DNA of 64,000 bases from an uncultured Eubacteriales bacterium. Its GTDB lineage: Bacteria; Bacillota; Clostridia; Christensenellales; Aristaeellaceae. Shown in pieces: positions 15,881 to 24,644 of this stretch (position 1 is the first letter of the stretch; every line of letters begins with the position of its first letter). The DNA is taken from assembly GCA_902800625.1 (NCBI GenBank), contig CADCFG010000009.1, positions 120,498 to 184,497 on the forward strand. Direction: 5' to 3'. Made by a program: the position numbers and the translations under genes. The notes beneath the pieces are model-generated. The model searched no databases and had not been told where the DNA came from. It worked only from the letters and a program-made list of their open reading frames with translations.

Positions 15881-18275
15881 ATTTTCTCCCCATAACCACC
15901 CTGACCTCGTGCTCCCCCTCTCCGAACACGGGCACGCGTTCGGCGGATTCGCCATCCACATAAATCGTCTTCACGCCCTTCTCCACGTGGGCCGGGTTCT
16001 CCACGCGGATGCGGTACTCCGCCCCGCGCCAGCGGCGCACGACGGTGAAGCCGTCCCAGTCGGCGGGGATGCAGGGGTCCACGGTCAGGCGGTCAAACTC
16101 CGGCCGCACGCCCAGCATGTACCGGGTGGCCGCGAAGTAGGACCAGCCGGCGGAGCCGGTCATGAACGGGTGCCGCGCCCGGCCGTGGGCGGCGTGGTCC
16201 CGGCCCATGATAAACTGGCAGTAGCTGTAGGGCTCGGCCTGGCGGATCTCCATGATGTCATTCTGGTTCTCCGGCAGCAGCGCGTCGTAGAACTTCATCG
16301 CCCGGCTGCCCCGGCCCAGCCTGCATTCGGCCACCCAGGCCCAGGGGTTGGGATGGCTGAACACCGCGCCGTTTTCCTTGATGCCGGGATAGACCCGGGT
16401 GACGAAGCCGATGCCGTCATCCCGACGGGTGAACGCCGGGGCGTTCAGCATCAGGCCATAGGGGGTGTAGAGCCACTCGTCCACGGCGTCCATGGCGCTG
16501 ATCCCCTGCTCGCGGGTCGCCGCGCCGGAGGCCACCGCCCAGGTGTTGCTCTCCAGGTGCACCTTGCCCTCCGCCGCGGTGTGGCTGCCGATGGGCCGCC
16601 CGTCGGCGGTAAAGCCCCGCAGGAACCACGCGCCGTCCCACAGCGTCTTCTGGCAGGCGTCCTTCAGCGCGGCCAGCTTCGCCTCGTATCGATCCGCGTC
16701 CCCGGCCCGTCCCGTGTGCCGCGCGGCGTCCAGGAAGTGCTCCGTGGCCCAGACCAGCAAAAACGCCACCATGGCGCTCTCGCCGCCGCCCAGGTTCAGG
16801 CAGTCGTTCCAGTCCGCCCGCAGGCCCTTGGTGATGCCGTGGCTGCCCAGCTGGCCGTAGGAGAAGTCCAGTATGCGCTCCATGTGGGCCCACACGCTGT
16901 CCTCGCCGCCGTCGGCATAGGGCACGCGCTCGTCGAAGAAAGCCGTGTCGCCCGTCTCCCGCACGTATTCGATGATCGCGGGGATCAGCCACAGCGCGTC
17001 ATCGGCGCAGGCGTCGGCGATGCCATGGACATGCTTGTTGTCGGCGGACTTGGGCACCACCGTGGGCGACCACTCCTTTTCCGCCTCCTCGCCCTCGAAC
17101 CAGGCGGGGTCGAACAGGTGCAGGCCGTAGCCCTCCCGCGTCACGCCGTTCAAAAGCTGAAGGATGCGCCATTTGCAGCCCGCCGCCTCGGCATGGGGGA
17201 TACACATGGCGTCCTGGGCGGTGTCCCGGAAGCCCAGGCCGGTGCGCCCGCCCACCTCGATGAACGAGGCGAACCGGGAAAACAGCACGTTGATCTCGCT
17301 CTGATACAAATTCCAGATGTTCAGGCTGCGGTTCATGTTCCCGTGGGGGGTGTCCACCACCAGTGCGGAAAGCTTTCCGTCCCAGAAGGCGCACAGGTCG
17401 GCAAAGGCGGCGTCGGTCCCGACAAAGTCGTAGCGCGAGCGGGCCTTTTGGGCGGCCTCGCCCCGGCCCGTGCCCAGATAGAACAGCAGCCGCGCCTCCT
17501 CGCCGGGTTTGAGCGTCAGCCGCTTCATCAGCGCGCCCACCGGGTTGCCGCCGTTCTCATGGCCGCCGGACAGGCCCTTTTCGATGCCGAGAGGGTTCTT
17601 CTCGGTGCGATAGGCGCCGATGAACCCGTCCCGGGTGCCCTCCCAGGCATCCGGCTGAAAGGAGGCGGCGAAGAACTGGAAGCTGTCCGGCTCGTAGTGC
17701 AGCTCGCAGATGGCGGCGCCGTCCTCCAGGAAGGACCCGGCGCAGTAGAGGCTCATCTGGAAGTTCTGGTTGTCGATGTCGATGTTGTGGAAGGAGAACT
17801 CCACGTAGCCGGTGACGTCGATGGCGCGGGGGCGGTCGGAATCGTTGCGCACGCGCACATCGAAGATCTCCACCGGGTCGGCGTCGCCGTCCTCCCGGGG
17901 GATGAACAGCGTTTGGCTGGCGGAGATGCCCTCATATTCGCAGGTGTAGGTGGAGTAGCTCAACCCGTGGCGGCAGGCGTACTTCGCGCCGGCGAGGTCC
18001 ACGCCCGTGGGCTGCCAGCTGATGGACCAGTATTTGCCCGAATCCGCGTCCTTCAAATACACATAGTGCCCGGGAAAGTCCATGGGCACGCCGTTGGGCC
18101 GGAAGCGGGTGATCCGGTGAAACTGGGGGCTGTCCAGCCAGCAGTAGCCCCCGGCGTTGTGGGATACCACCGCGCCCATGCGCTGGGTGCCCAGGTAGTT
18201 GGTCATGGAAAAGGGTGCGTCCACCCGGTCGATCACATACTCCCGGGCCGCGTCGTCAAAGTAGCCATATCTCAT
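15864..18275 (-). CDS. chbP: GH94 phosphorylase, N,N'-diacetylchitobiose phosphorylase-like
   Basis: The predicted 803-residue enzyme splits a beta-1,4 disaccharide with phosphate into a sugar-1-phosphate and a free sugar. Its length matches the family and it carries RTGLGFRDTAQDAM (344-357) and the catalytic Asp491 in KGLRADWNDCLNLG. From memory it fits diacetylchitobiose phosphorylase (FHN...NQNFQMSLYCAG, IPHAEAAG) better than cellobiose phosphorylase, but the substrate is inferred. No signal peptide is visible. A phosphohexomutase follows it. The last residues RIRN are encoded by a repeat arm. Its ATG has GAGGAG 9 bases upstream. Confidence 0.9.
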   Translation of the reverse strand: MRYGYFDDAAREYVIDRVDAPFSMTNYLGTQRMGAVVSHNAGGYCWLDSPQFHRITRFRPNGVPMDFPGHYVYLKDADSGKYWSISWQPTGVDLAGAKYACRHGLSYSTYTCEYEGISASQTLFIPREDGDADPVEIFDVRVRNDSDRPRAIDVTGYVEFSFHNIDIDNQNFQMSLYCAGSFLEDGAAICELHYEPDSFQFFAASFQPDAWEGTRDGFIGAYRTEKNPLGIEKGLSGGHENGGNPVGALMKRLTLKPGEEARLLFYLGTGRGEAAQKARSRYDFVGTDAAFADLCAFWDGKLSALVVDTPHGNMNRSLNIWNLYQSEINVLFSRFASFIEVGGRTGLGFRDTAQDAMCIPHAEAAGCKWRILQLLNGVTREGYGLHLFDPAWFEGEEAEKEWSPTVVPKSADNKHVHGIADACADDALWLIPAIIEYVRETGDTAFFDERVPYADGGEDSVWAHMERILDFSYGQLGSHGITKGLRADWNDCLNLGGGESAMVAFLLVWATEHFLDAARHTGRAGDADRYEAKLAALKDACQKTLWDGAWFLRGFTADGRPIGSHTAAEGKVHLESNTWAVASGAATREQGISAMDAVDEWLYTPYGLMLNAPAFTRRDDGIGFVTRVYPGIKENGAVFSHPNPWAWVAECRLGRGSRAMKFYDALLPENQNDIMEIRQAEPYSYCQFIMGRDHAAHGRARHPFMTGSAGWSYFAATRYMLGVRPEFDRLTVDPCIPADWDGFTVVRRWRGAEYRIRVENPAHVEKGVKTIYVDGESAERVPVFGEGEHEVRVVMGRKLRIRN

Positions 18276-18302
18276 GTGAGCCGTCTCCTCGCCTTTATTG
18301 AT

Positions 18303-18331
18303 ATTTTACTCTATATTCATTTTAACCGCAA
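18303..18331 (-). promoter_or_regulatory. promoter for the GH94-phosphohexomutase operon
   Basis: On the minus strand TTGCGG (18326-18331), 17 bases, TAAAAT (18303-18308) stands just upstream of the GH94 gene in a locally AT-rich patch. Confidence 0.55.
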
Positions 18332-18387
18332 GGGTGAAAAAAGGAAATGGATTGAAGTGGCGTTTGTTGTGCGAGGTTGGCGAAAAG

Positions 18388-18614
18388 GGCGGGCGGGCAA
18401 CGCCGCCCCTACAGAATACTACGTGCAAACCAAAAGCCTCCCCATCTCAATGGGGAGGTGGCGCGAAGCGCCGGTGGGGCACCCCATTCAGGACTGCCAC
18501 ATTCCTCGCTGCACCCCAATCACGGGGCGGCCTGCCGAGTCGTGAATTGAAGCGAGCGTCTCGGCGCAGGGTGCCGAACGCGATGCTTCACTGAACAGCG
18601 AGCGCAGGCCGCCC
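18388..18614 (-). repeat. structured repeat, copy B of an inverted pair
   Basis: This is the opposite-strand counterpart of 14049-14277 with the same order of hairpins. The two copies flank the GH94-phosphohexomutase pair. The rest of the 18276-18737 gap holds the GH94 promoter on one side and a terminator on the other; no gene was found. Confidence 0.8.
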
Positions 18615-18679
18615 AGCGACGGGGGATCAGCGAGGATCGGGATTGTGTAATGCTCTTGTAGGAGTGGCAATGCGTGGCC

Positions 18680-18714
18680 ACACAAAAGCAGGCCCCGGAC
18701 GTGCGTCCGGGGCC
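18680..18714 (-). terminator. terminator after the solute-binding protein gene
   Basis: On the minus strand a stem GGCCCCGGAC/GTCCGGGGCC (18691-18714) is followed by TGCTTTTGTG. It separates the importer operon from the GH94 operon. Confidence 0.7.
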
Positions 18715-18737
18715 GGGGATACGGTTAAGTGCCAGGC

Positions 18738-20234
18738 TTATTCGCCCAGGTAGGCGGCCAGCTGGGCATTGGCGGCGTCCAGATAGGCCTGCATGCCGTT
18801 GGCGTCCAGTTCGGCCAGGAACTCGGGCAGCGCGGTCTCGGGATCCAGCGCGCCGGCATCCAGGGCCAGGGCGTACTGGGCGGCGACGTTGCTCAGGTTG
18901 CCCATCTCGGTGTTCACCTCGCTGGTGTCGAACACGAAGCCCAGGGCGGGGATGGCCTTGGCGCCCGCGTAGTACTCCTTGAAGGACTCGCGGAAGCCGG
19001 CGCCCTCATCCACGGTGTCGGGCAGGATGGTCACGTTGCCCATGCCATTGGTCCAGGGGCTGTAGGTGGCGCGGGCGTCGGGATCGAACTTCACCAGGCC
19101 GTCCTCCAGCGTGTAGTGCACGCCCTCGACGCCGTAGTTCATCAGGGTCATCAGGGTGGGATCGCTGTTCAGCAGGGCCAGGAACTTGAAGCTCTCGACC
19201 GGATGCTCGCTGGCGGTGGAGATGGCCATCATGGCGCCCTGGGAGGCGGTGGTGTCCACATAGGGCTCGGTGCAGGGCACGAAGGCCACCTCGATGCCGC
19301 GGTCGATCTGCTTCTCATAGCCGAAGGAATAGCTCTGGGTGCCGATCAGGTAGTCGCCGGTCAGCTGGGCGTTGGTGCGGGTGTCGTTGCTGGTCTCGGC
19401 CACGGCCAGGGCGGGATCCACATAGCCGGCCTCGTAGTACTCGTGCATCTTCTCGACGAACTTCTTGTACTCCTCGGTGGCGAACTTGTTGAGCATCACG
19501 TTGCCGTAGGGGCCCTCGGCGGAAACGTCGTCCTGGTTCAGGTACAGGCTCAGCAGGTTGGTGCTGCCGGAATCGCCGGCCACGATGATGGAGCCGGTGA
19601 CCATGCGCTCCAGCACCATGGGCTCCACCAGGAAGGGATAGAAGGAATCGCCCTTGACTTCCTTGGCCTTGGCGAACAGATCGCCGAAGTCATAGAAGCT
19701 CATGGCCTTGAAGTCGTCCAGGGTGTAGCCCAGCTCGGTGAGCAGGGTGACGTTCACGTCCCAGGTGTTCTGGGTAGCGGTGTCCTTGAAGCCATTGACG
19801 GCATAGATGCCCATGCCCTCGGCGCCCTCGATGGTGGCGGCCTGCATCAGGCTCTCGGGGATGGCGGCGGTCAGGTCCGCGCCGTACTCGGCGATCAGGT
19901 CGTCCAGCTTCACGAAGTAGCCGTCCTTGGCGTACTTGTTGTATTCATCCGCGCTCCAGGAGCAGGTGAACACCATGTCGATGCTGCTGTCGCCGGTGGT
20001 CAGGGCGTCGGTGGCCTTCTGGTCGAAGTCGCCCCAGGTGCCCCAGACGACTTCCAGCTTCGCGCCGACCTTGTCCGCTATGTATTCGTTCACGGCTTCC
20101 AGCACGGCGGTGTCATCGGTGACGTTGCTGCCATGGAACATGATGGTGATGGTGGGCAGGTCCTCCGCCAGCGCGAAGCTGGAGGCGGTCAGGACCATGG
20201 CCAGGGCCAGGATCAGAGCAAACAGTTTCTTCAT
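18738..20234 (-). CDS. sugar ABC importer solute-binding protein (DUF3502-type)
   Basis: The predicted 498-residue protein has a signal peptide ending SSFALA and then a long substrate-binding domain of the type that pairs with LplB/YtcP permeases (TITIMFHGSN, VVWGTWGDFDQKA, DMVFTCSW, EDGLVKFDP). Cleavage by signal peptidase I is predicted, since no lipobox Cys is present, which is unusual for Firmicute binding proteins. It is the last gene of the importer operon and the downstream GH94 suggests an oligosaccharide such as chitobiose or cellobiose. The ATG has GGAGG upstream. Confidence 0.9.
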   Translation of the reverse strand: MKKLFALILALAMVLTASSFALAEDLPTITIMFHGSNVTDDTAVLEAVNEYIADKVGAKLEVVWGTWGDFDQKATDALTTGDSSIDMVFTCSWSADEYNKYAKDGYFVKLDDLIAEYGADLTAAIPESLMQAATIEGAEGMGIYAVNGFKDTATQNTWDVNVTLLTELGYTLDDFKAMSFYDFGDLFAKAKEVKGDSFYPFLVEPMVLERMVTGSIIVAGDSGSTNLLSLYLNQDDVSAEGPYGNVMLNKFATEEYKKFVEKMHEYYEAGYVDPALAVAETSNDTRTNAQLTGDYLIGTQSYSFGYEKQIDRGIEVAFVPCTEPYVDTTASQGAMMAISTASEHPVESFKFLALLNSDPTLMTLMNYGVEGVHYTLEDGLVKFDPDARATYSPWTNGMGNVTILPDTVDEGAGFRESFKEYYAGAKAIPALGFVFDTSEVNTEMGNLSNVAAQYALALDAGALDPETALPEFLAELDANGMQAYLDAANAQLAAYLGE

Positions 20235-20328
20235 GGGAATATCCTCCTTCTATTTGCAGACGGACGGTGCCGTCGTGCGATTCTCTTTCAATCGGGCATG
20301 GGGGCGAATTCCCCACGTCCACCGGGCA

Positions 20329-21252
20329 TCAGCCCTTCACCGATCCAACCGTCAATCCCGCAACGACATAGCGTTGGAAGAAGGGATAGGCGCAGGCGAT
20401 GGGCACCACGATGAACACCACCAGGGCCATCTTCAGCGACTGGCTGGGCAGGTTCCGGGCGGCCTTGGCGGCGTCCGCGCCCAGCATGCCGGCGTTCTTC
20501 GCCAGGAAGTCGGCGTTGCGCTGCATGCGCATCAGCAGGTATTGCAGCGGGATGATGTCCATGTTCTTGGTGACGTACAGCAGCGACAGGAACCACTCGT
20601 TCCAGAAGGCCAGCGCGTTGAGCAGCGCGATGGTGGCGATGGCCGGCTTCACCACCGGCAGCACCACCTGGATCAGCGTGCGGTACTCCCCCGCGCCGTC
20701 GATGGTGGAGGCCTCGATCAGCTCCCGGGGCACGGTGGTCTGGAAGAAGGTGCGCATCACGATGATGTTGAAGGGGTTGAACAGCATGGGCACGATCAGC
20801 GCCGCATAGTTGTCGCTCATGCCCAGCATCTGCTTGCAGACCACCACGGTGGGCACCAGGCCGCCGCCGAAGATCATGGTGAAGAAGCTCATGAAGTTGA
20901 AGAAGTTGCGGTATTTGAAATCCTTCCGATAGAGGGGGTAGCTGTAGAGGATGCAGATGATCACGCTGAGCACCGTGCCCACGACGGTGATGAGGAAGGA
21001 GTTGAAGTAGCTCAGCCACAGCTGCCGCCCCAGGGAGAATACATAGCCATAGGCCTGGGTGGACCAGCTCAGCGGGGCGAAGGAGTAGCCGATCTGGCGG
21101 ATGCTGTCCTCCGACGTGAACGATATGATGATGACGAACACGAAGGGTATGATGCACAGCAGCGCGAACAGCCCCAGGCAGATGTGGAACACCGCCTGCG
21201 CGCCGGGGCCGAAGGTGTTCAGGCCGGCGTAGCGCTTTTGAGCCTTGTCCAT
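20329..21252 (-). CDS. ABC importer permease, YtcP/LplC type
   Basis: The predicted 307-residue membrane protein has about six helices and the permease EAA-type loop EASTIDGAGEYRTLIQVVLP (about residues 195-215), which contacts the ATPase. It matches the MalG-like partner of LplB. It is followed by the binding-protein gene and preceded by the LplB gene. No ATPase gene lies in the operon, as is common for this importer class, which uses a shared MsmX-like ATPase. Confidence 0.92.
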   Translation of the reverse strand: MDKAQKRYAGLNTFGPGAQAVFHICLGLFALLCIIPFVFVIIISFTSEDSIRQIGYSFAPLSWSTQAYGYVFSLGRQLWLSYFNSFLITVVGTVLSVIICILYSYPLYRKDFKYRNFFNFMSFFTMIFGGGLVPTVVVCKQMLGMSDNYAALIVPMLFNPFNIIVMRTFFQTTVPRELIEASTIDGAGEYRTLIQVVLPVVKPAIATIALLNALAFWNEWFLSLLYVTKNMDIIPLQYLLMRMQRNADFLAKNAGMLGADAAKAARNLPSQSLKMALVVFIVVPIACAYPFFQRYVVAGLTVGSVKG

Positions 21253-21273
21253 GATCGAAGCCTCCCTGTTGTC

Positions 21274-21447
21274 GGAGTGAGGAGTCAGGAGTGTGAAGTG
21301 TGGAGTGTGGAGTTGTGGTACAAATCCCTGCGGGATTTGTTTTTATTCAATGATGCTGGCGTGGGAATGAAGGATAAGGCGTGCGTCATGCCGTTGGTGC
21401 GCGGCAAATATAAACTCCACACTCCACTCTCCAAACTCCACTCTCTA
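21274..21447. repeat. intercistronic palindrome of GGAGTGT units
   Basis: The left arm (21274-21314) has GGAGTGTGGAGT-type units; the right arm (21412-21447) has ACTCCACACTCCA-type complements and starts at the stop codon of the LplB gene (21445-21447). An AAATCCC-TGC-GGGATTT hairpin is in the centre. Confidence 0.8.
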
Positions 21448-22386
21448 AAACAGCGAGCTGTCCGCGTCGATCCGGCGGACGATCAGGTTGGTGGCCACGA
21501 TGCAGGCGCATCCCACCACGCTTTGAAGCAGGCCCGCGGCGGCGCTCATGCCGATGTTGTGGGTGTTGGCGTAGGTGTTGTAGACGTAGGTGTCGATGAC
21601 CTGGGTCACCGGGTACAGCGGGCCGGAGTTCTGGGGCACGTTGTAGAACAGGCCGAAGTCGGCGTTGAAGATCTTGCCCACGGACATGATCAGCAGGATG
21701 ACGATCATGGGCCGGATGCCCGGCAGCGTCACATGCCAGACCTGCTGGCGCTTGGTGGCGCCGTCCACGGCCGCGGCCTCGTAGAGGGTGGTGTCGATGC
21801 CGGTGATGGCCGCCAGGTAGAGCACGCTGGAGTAGCCCACGTTCTTCCACAGGTTGGACAGGGTCAGTATCAGCGGCCACCAGGTGGTGTCCATGTAGAA
21901 CTGCGTCGGCCTCAGGCCCAGGCTGCGCTGGATGGAGGGGATCATGCCGCTGGTGGGGTCCAGGAAGGCCAGCACGAAGTAGCTCGCCACGACCCAGCTC
22001 AAAAAGTAGGGGAAGAACATCATGGTCTGGTAGGCCTTGGCCATGAAACGGTTTTTCAGCTCGCTCATCATCACCGCGAACAGCACCGCGATGACCAGCA
22101 CCAGCAGGATCCAGGCTGCGTTGTACAGCAGGGTGTTGCGGATCATCCGCAGGGTGTTGGTGTTGCTCAAAAACTTGAAGTTGCCCAGCCCCACCCATTC
22201 GGACTTGATCAGGTTGTTCCAGAAGGTATTGGGCTTCTGGGCCTTGTAGTCCTTGAAGGAGATGATCACGCCCAGCATCGGCAGGTAGCGGATCAGCAGC
22301 AGCCAGATCGCTCCCGGCATGACCATGGTCAGCAGCCAGAAATTCTTTGCGTCCCACCGGCGCTTGCTTTTCTTTGCGCGCTGCAT
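21445..22386 (-). CDS. ABC importer permease, LplB type
   Basis: The predicted 313-residue protein has about six membrane helices, with the MPGAIWLLLIRYLPMLG start typical of LplB-type permeases and the EAA loop YEAAAVDGATKRQQVWHVTLP. The start at 22386 has GGGAGG 7 bases upstream; the longer frame crosses the promoter region. It is the first gene of the importer operon. The -10-like TATACT at 22421-22426 (minus strand) may be its promoter, but the -35 is poor. Confidence 0.92.
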   Translation of the reverse strand: MQRAKKSKRRWDAKNFWLLTMVMPGAIWLLLIRYLPMLGVIISFKDYKAQKPNTFWNNLIKSEWVGLGNFKFLSNTNTLRMIRNTLLYNAAWILLVLVIAVLFAVMMSELKNRFMAKAYQTMMFFPYFLSWVVASYFVLAFLDPTSGMIPSIQRSLGLRPTQFYMDTTWWPLILTLSNLWKNVGYSSVLYLAAITGIDTTLYEAAAVDGATKRQQVWHVTLPGIRPMIVILLIMSVGKIFNADFGLFYNVPQNSGPLYPVTQVIDTYVYNTYANTHNIGMSAAAGLLQSVVGCACIVATNLIVRRIDADSSLF

Positions 22387-22505
22387 GCCGCCGCCTCCCG
22401 TCGCTCGTTTTGTCAATACAAGTATAACGGAGCGCGCCGGAAAATGCATCGTTTCCGTTTGGCTTTTGTTGTCTTTGGTTGTGGAGATGCAAAAAGAGAC
22501 AATGC

Positions 22506-22535
22506 TTTACAGAAAAAGGACGGGCGTGCTATAAT
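22506..22535 (+). promoter_or_regulatory. promoter of the alpha-hydroxy-acid oxidase-like gene
   Basis: TTTACA (22506-22511), 18 bases, TATAAT (22530-22535), followed by AAGGAGG and the ATG at 22568. Confidence 0.7.
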
Positions 22536-22567
22536 GGCATTAACTTCATTTTTAAGGAGGTTTCACC

Positions 22568-23449
22568 ATGGCCGACATCGGCAATTCCAACCGCATCGCC
22601 CGGGAGTACATCGACTCCCTGCGCATCGAGACCCGCTACATGGACGCCACCCATCCCACCACCGACTTCACCCTCTACGGCGAGACCTTTCCTTCCCCCA
22701 TCATGACGGCGGCCCTTTCGCACCTGGACCACTTCATGTCCCCCGGCGCGGCGGACGCCCTGGCCCAAGGGGCGGCGGCGGCGGGCGCCGTGCTGTGGTA
22801 CGGCATGGCCGGGGACGAGGAGATCGAGCGGCTGAACGCCGCCGGCGCGCGGATGATCGAGATCATCAAGCCCTATGCCGACCGAGACCTCATCTGCAAA
22901 AAGATCGAACACGCCGGGAAGCTGGGCCTGCTGGCCGTGGGCGTGGACATCGACCATCCCTTCTCGGAGGACGGCAGCGCGGACATCGTGGACGGCAAGC
23001 CCCTGGCCCCGCTGCGCACGGCGGAACTTATGGAGATCTGCAAGGCGACGAAGCTGCCCGTGATCGTGAAGGGTGTGCTCAGCCGCCGGGATGCCGAGCG
23101 CTGCCTGGCCGCGGGCGCCCGGGGGCTGGTGCTCAGCCACCACAACAACCGCATCGAATACGCCGTGCCGCCCATGGCCATGCTGCCGGAGATCGCCGCC
23201 ATGGCCGGGGACGTGCCGCTGTTCATCGACTGCGAGATCAAGACCGGCATGGACGCCTTCAAGGCCCTGTCCCTGGGCGCCAAGGGCGTGTGCATCGGCA
23301 GGCCCCTGATGACCGCCATCAAGCAGGGCGGCGCGGATGCCGTGCGGGACTACCTCACCAAGGCCAACGACGGCCTGAAGAAGGCCATGGCCTTCACCGG
23401 CACCGGCGACCTTTCGCAGATGGACGCCACGGTGATCCACAGGATATAA
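22568..23449 (+). CDS. FMN-dependent alpha-hydroxy-acid dehydrogenase-like protein
   Basis: The predicted 293-residue TIM-barrel protein resembles lactate oxidase and glycolate oxidase relatives: LPVIVKGVLSRRDAERCLAA (163-182) matches the FMN-binding Lys region, and DAFKALSLGAKGVCIGRPL the C-terminal phosphate site. The usual SNHGGR active-site motif reads SHHNNR (190-195), so His192 and Arg195 remain but the glycines are replaced by Asn. It is shorter than usual (about 360) at the N-terminus. Substrate and redox partner are unknown. Confidence 0.82.
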   Translation: MADIGNSNRIAREYIDSLRIETRYMDATHPTTDFTLYGETFPSPIMTAALSHLDHFMSPGAADALAQGAAAAGAVLWYGMAGDEEIERLNAAGARMIEIIKPYADRDLICKKIEHAGKLGLLAVGVDIDHPFSEDGSADIVDGKPLAPLRTAELMEICKATKLPVIVKGVLSRRDAERCLAAGARGLVLSHHNNRIEYAVPPMAMLPEIAAMAGDVPLFIDCEIKTGMDAFKALSLGAKGVCIGRPLMTAIKQGGADAVRDYLTKANDGLKKAMAFTGTGDLSQMDATVIHRI

Positions 23450-23459
23450 GGGCAAAAAG

Positions 23460-23514
23460 CGGCTCCGCGCAACATGGCAGGCGTTTCGATGCGCCGTCAT
23501 ACTGTGCGGAGCCG
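23460..23514. terminator. large hairpin between convergent genes
   Basis: An outer stem CGGCTCCGC/GCGGAGCCG encloses a second imperfect stem. It lies just after the oxidase stop and may end transcription, though there is no good T-run. Confidence 0.5.
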
Positions 23515-23556
23515 TCAAGGCAAAAGGCCCTCGCCGGTTCAAATCCCGCCTTGCGT

Positions 23557-23844
23557 TTACCACCGGCTGTCCCGGGTCTCGAACCCGCGCTCGTCCGGCT
23601 CGGGCGGGATGTCCTTCACCTCCATGCGCTCCACGCGCACATAGGTGCCCCGCTCGATCATCCGGATCACCCGGTCGATCTGCTCCTCGGTGCCCTGGAT
23701 CTCCATGGACACGGTGCCGCCCACGTCGTTGCGCACCCAGCCCGTGGCCCCCACGGCCGCGGCGGCGTGGCGGGCCCGATAGCGGAAGCCCACGCCCTGC
23801 ACCAGCCCGTGGAAGCGTATGCGCCTGCGGATGATGTCGCCCAT
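23557..23844 (-). CDS. acyP: acylphosphatase
   Basis: The predicted 95-residue protein hydrolyses acyl phosphates. The family signature is complete: GLVQGVGFRYR with the phosphate-binding Arg near residue 22, and GWVRND with the catalytic Asn near 39. The ATG at 23844 follows AGGAGG with an 8-base gap and gives the normal family length; the longer frame does not. It is convergent with the oxidase-like gene. Confidence 0.93.
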   Translation of the reverse strand: MGDIIRRRIRFHGLVQGVGFRYRARHAAAAVGATGWVRNDVGGTVSMEIQGTEEQIDRVIRMIERGTYVRVERMEVKDIPPEPDERGFETRDSRW

Positions 23845-23990
23845 GTCCCTCGCCTCCTGTCGTCCGTTCCTGCCTATTATAACCGACCTCGCCCGGGCTG
23901 TCCACCGCGGCATATTTCCAAATCCCCGGAACTTTTCCGTCGGGCAGTCCGTCTCACTTACAACCAAGCGACAAAAAGGAGGCAAACCCC

Positions 23991-24533
23991 ATGAAGCGCA
24001 TTTTCATACTGATCCTGGCCCTGATGCTGATCGCCCTGCCCTCGCTGGCCGAGCCGATGACCGGCCTGGCCTTCACCACCGGCACCGCCGAGGACGGCTC
24101 GCTGATGTTCTACTTCGAGGACCTGTCCCTGCGCCTGCCCGCCGACTGGCAGGAGAAGGTGCTGGCCGAACCCAGCGGAAACAGCCTGGCGTTCTACCAT
24201 CGCGCCAGCTATGAGAAGTACCTGGAGGAGGGCCTGGAGAACGGCGGCTTCCTGTTCTCCCTGGGCGCCAGCGTCAACAGCAGCTTCTCCGAACTGCCCG
24301 CCTTTGAATACCTGGGCTTCAGCGAGATTTCCTGCATGAACTACTACCTGGAGCTGCCCAGCGACTACCCGGCCTACATGGGCGACGAGGCCGTGCGCGC
24401 CGAGTACGACGCCATGTACGCCCAGATCGGGCAGATCGCACAGGACGCGGTGATCTACGGCGAGGACACCGCCGCGCCCCAGGACGACGTGGAAGCGACG
24501 GACGACGCCGGACAGGGCAACCAGCACCTATGA
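23991..24533 (+). CDS. secreted protein of unknown function
   Basis: The predicted 180-residue protein has a signal peptide (MKRIFILILALMLIALPSLA, cut before EP) and a compact domain beginning GLAFTTGTAEDGSLMFYFED that reads like a small lipid- or stress-related export domain. It ends with an acidic, low-complexity tail. There is no lipobox. AGGAGG precedes the ATG. A bidirectional terminator follows. No family was recognised. Confidence 0.75.
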   Translation: MKRIFILILALMLIALPSLAEPMTGLAFTTGTAEDGSLMFYFEDLSLRLPADWQEKVLAEPSGNSLAFYHRASYEKYLEEGLENGGFLFSLGASVNSSFSELPAFEYLGFSEISCMNYYLELPSDYPAYMGDEAVRAEYDAMYAQIGQIAQDAVIYGEDTAAPQDDVEATDDAGQGNQHL

Positions 24534-24557
24534 GCAATTGACCGATTCCTGCGCTTG

Positions 24558-24626
24558 AAAAGAGCCGTTCCCCGGTACCCTATTGGATATAGCTTCCAAA
24601 AGGGAAACCGGGGAACGGCTCTTTTT
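24558..24626. terminator. bidirectional terminator
   Basis: A 19-bp stem AAAAGAGCCGTTCCCCGGT with its complement (24607-24625) encloses about 30 bases. It has A's on the left and T's on the right, so it serves both convergent genes. Confidence 0.85.
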
Positions 24627-24644
24627 GGCGGCCTTCCTTTTGCC

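Noticed and set aside
22409..22420. TTGACA-like sequence (minus strand) before the LplB gene as -35
   Set aside because: It lies downstream of the only -10 candidate and has no -10 at a suitable distance before the start codon. The TTGT-CAAT-ACAA symmetry might instead be an operator, but it is too short to claim.
23528..23572. Sequence GGTTCAAATCCCGCC resembles the T-arm of a tRNA followed by ACCA
   Set aside because: No matching acceptor 5' strand, D-arm or anticodon arm lies upstream, and the stem has a mismatch. It overlaps the acylphosphatase stop, so it is likely chance or a remnant.
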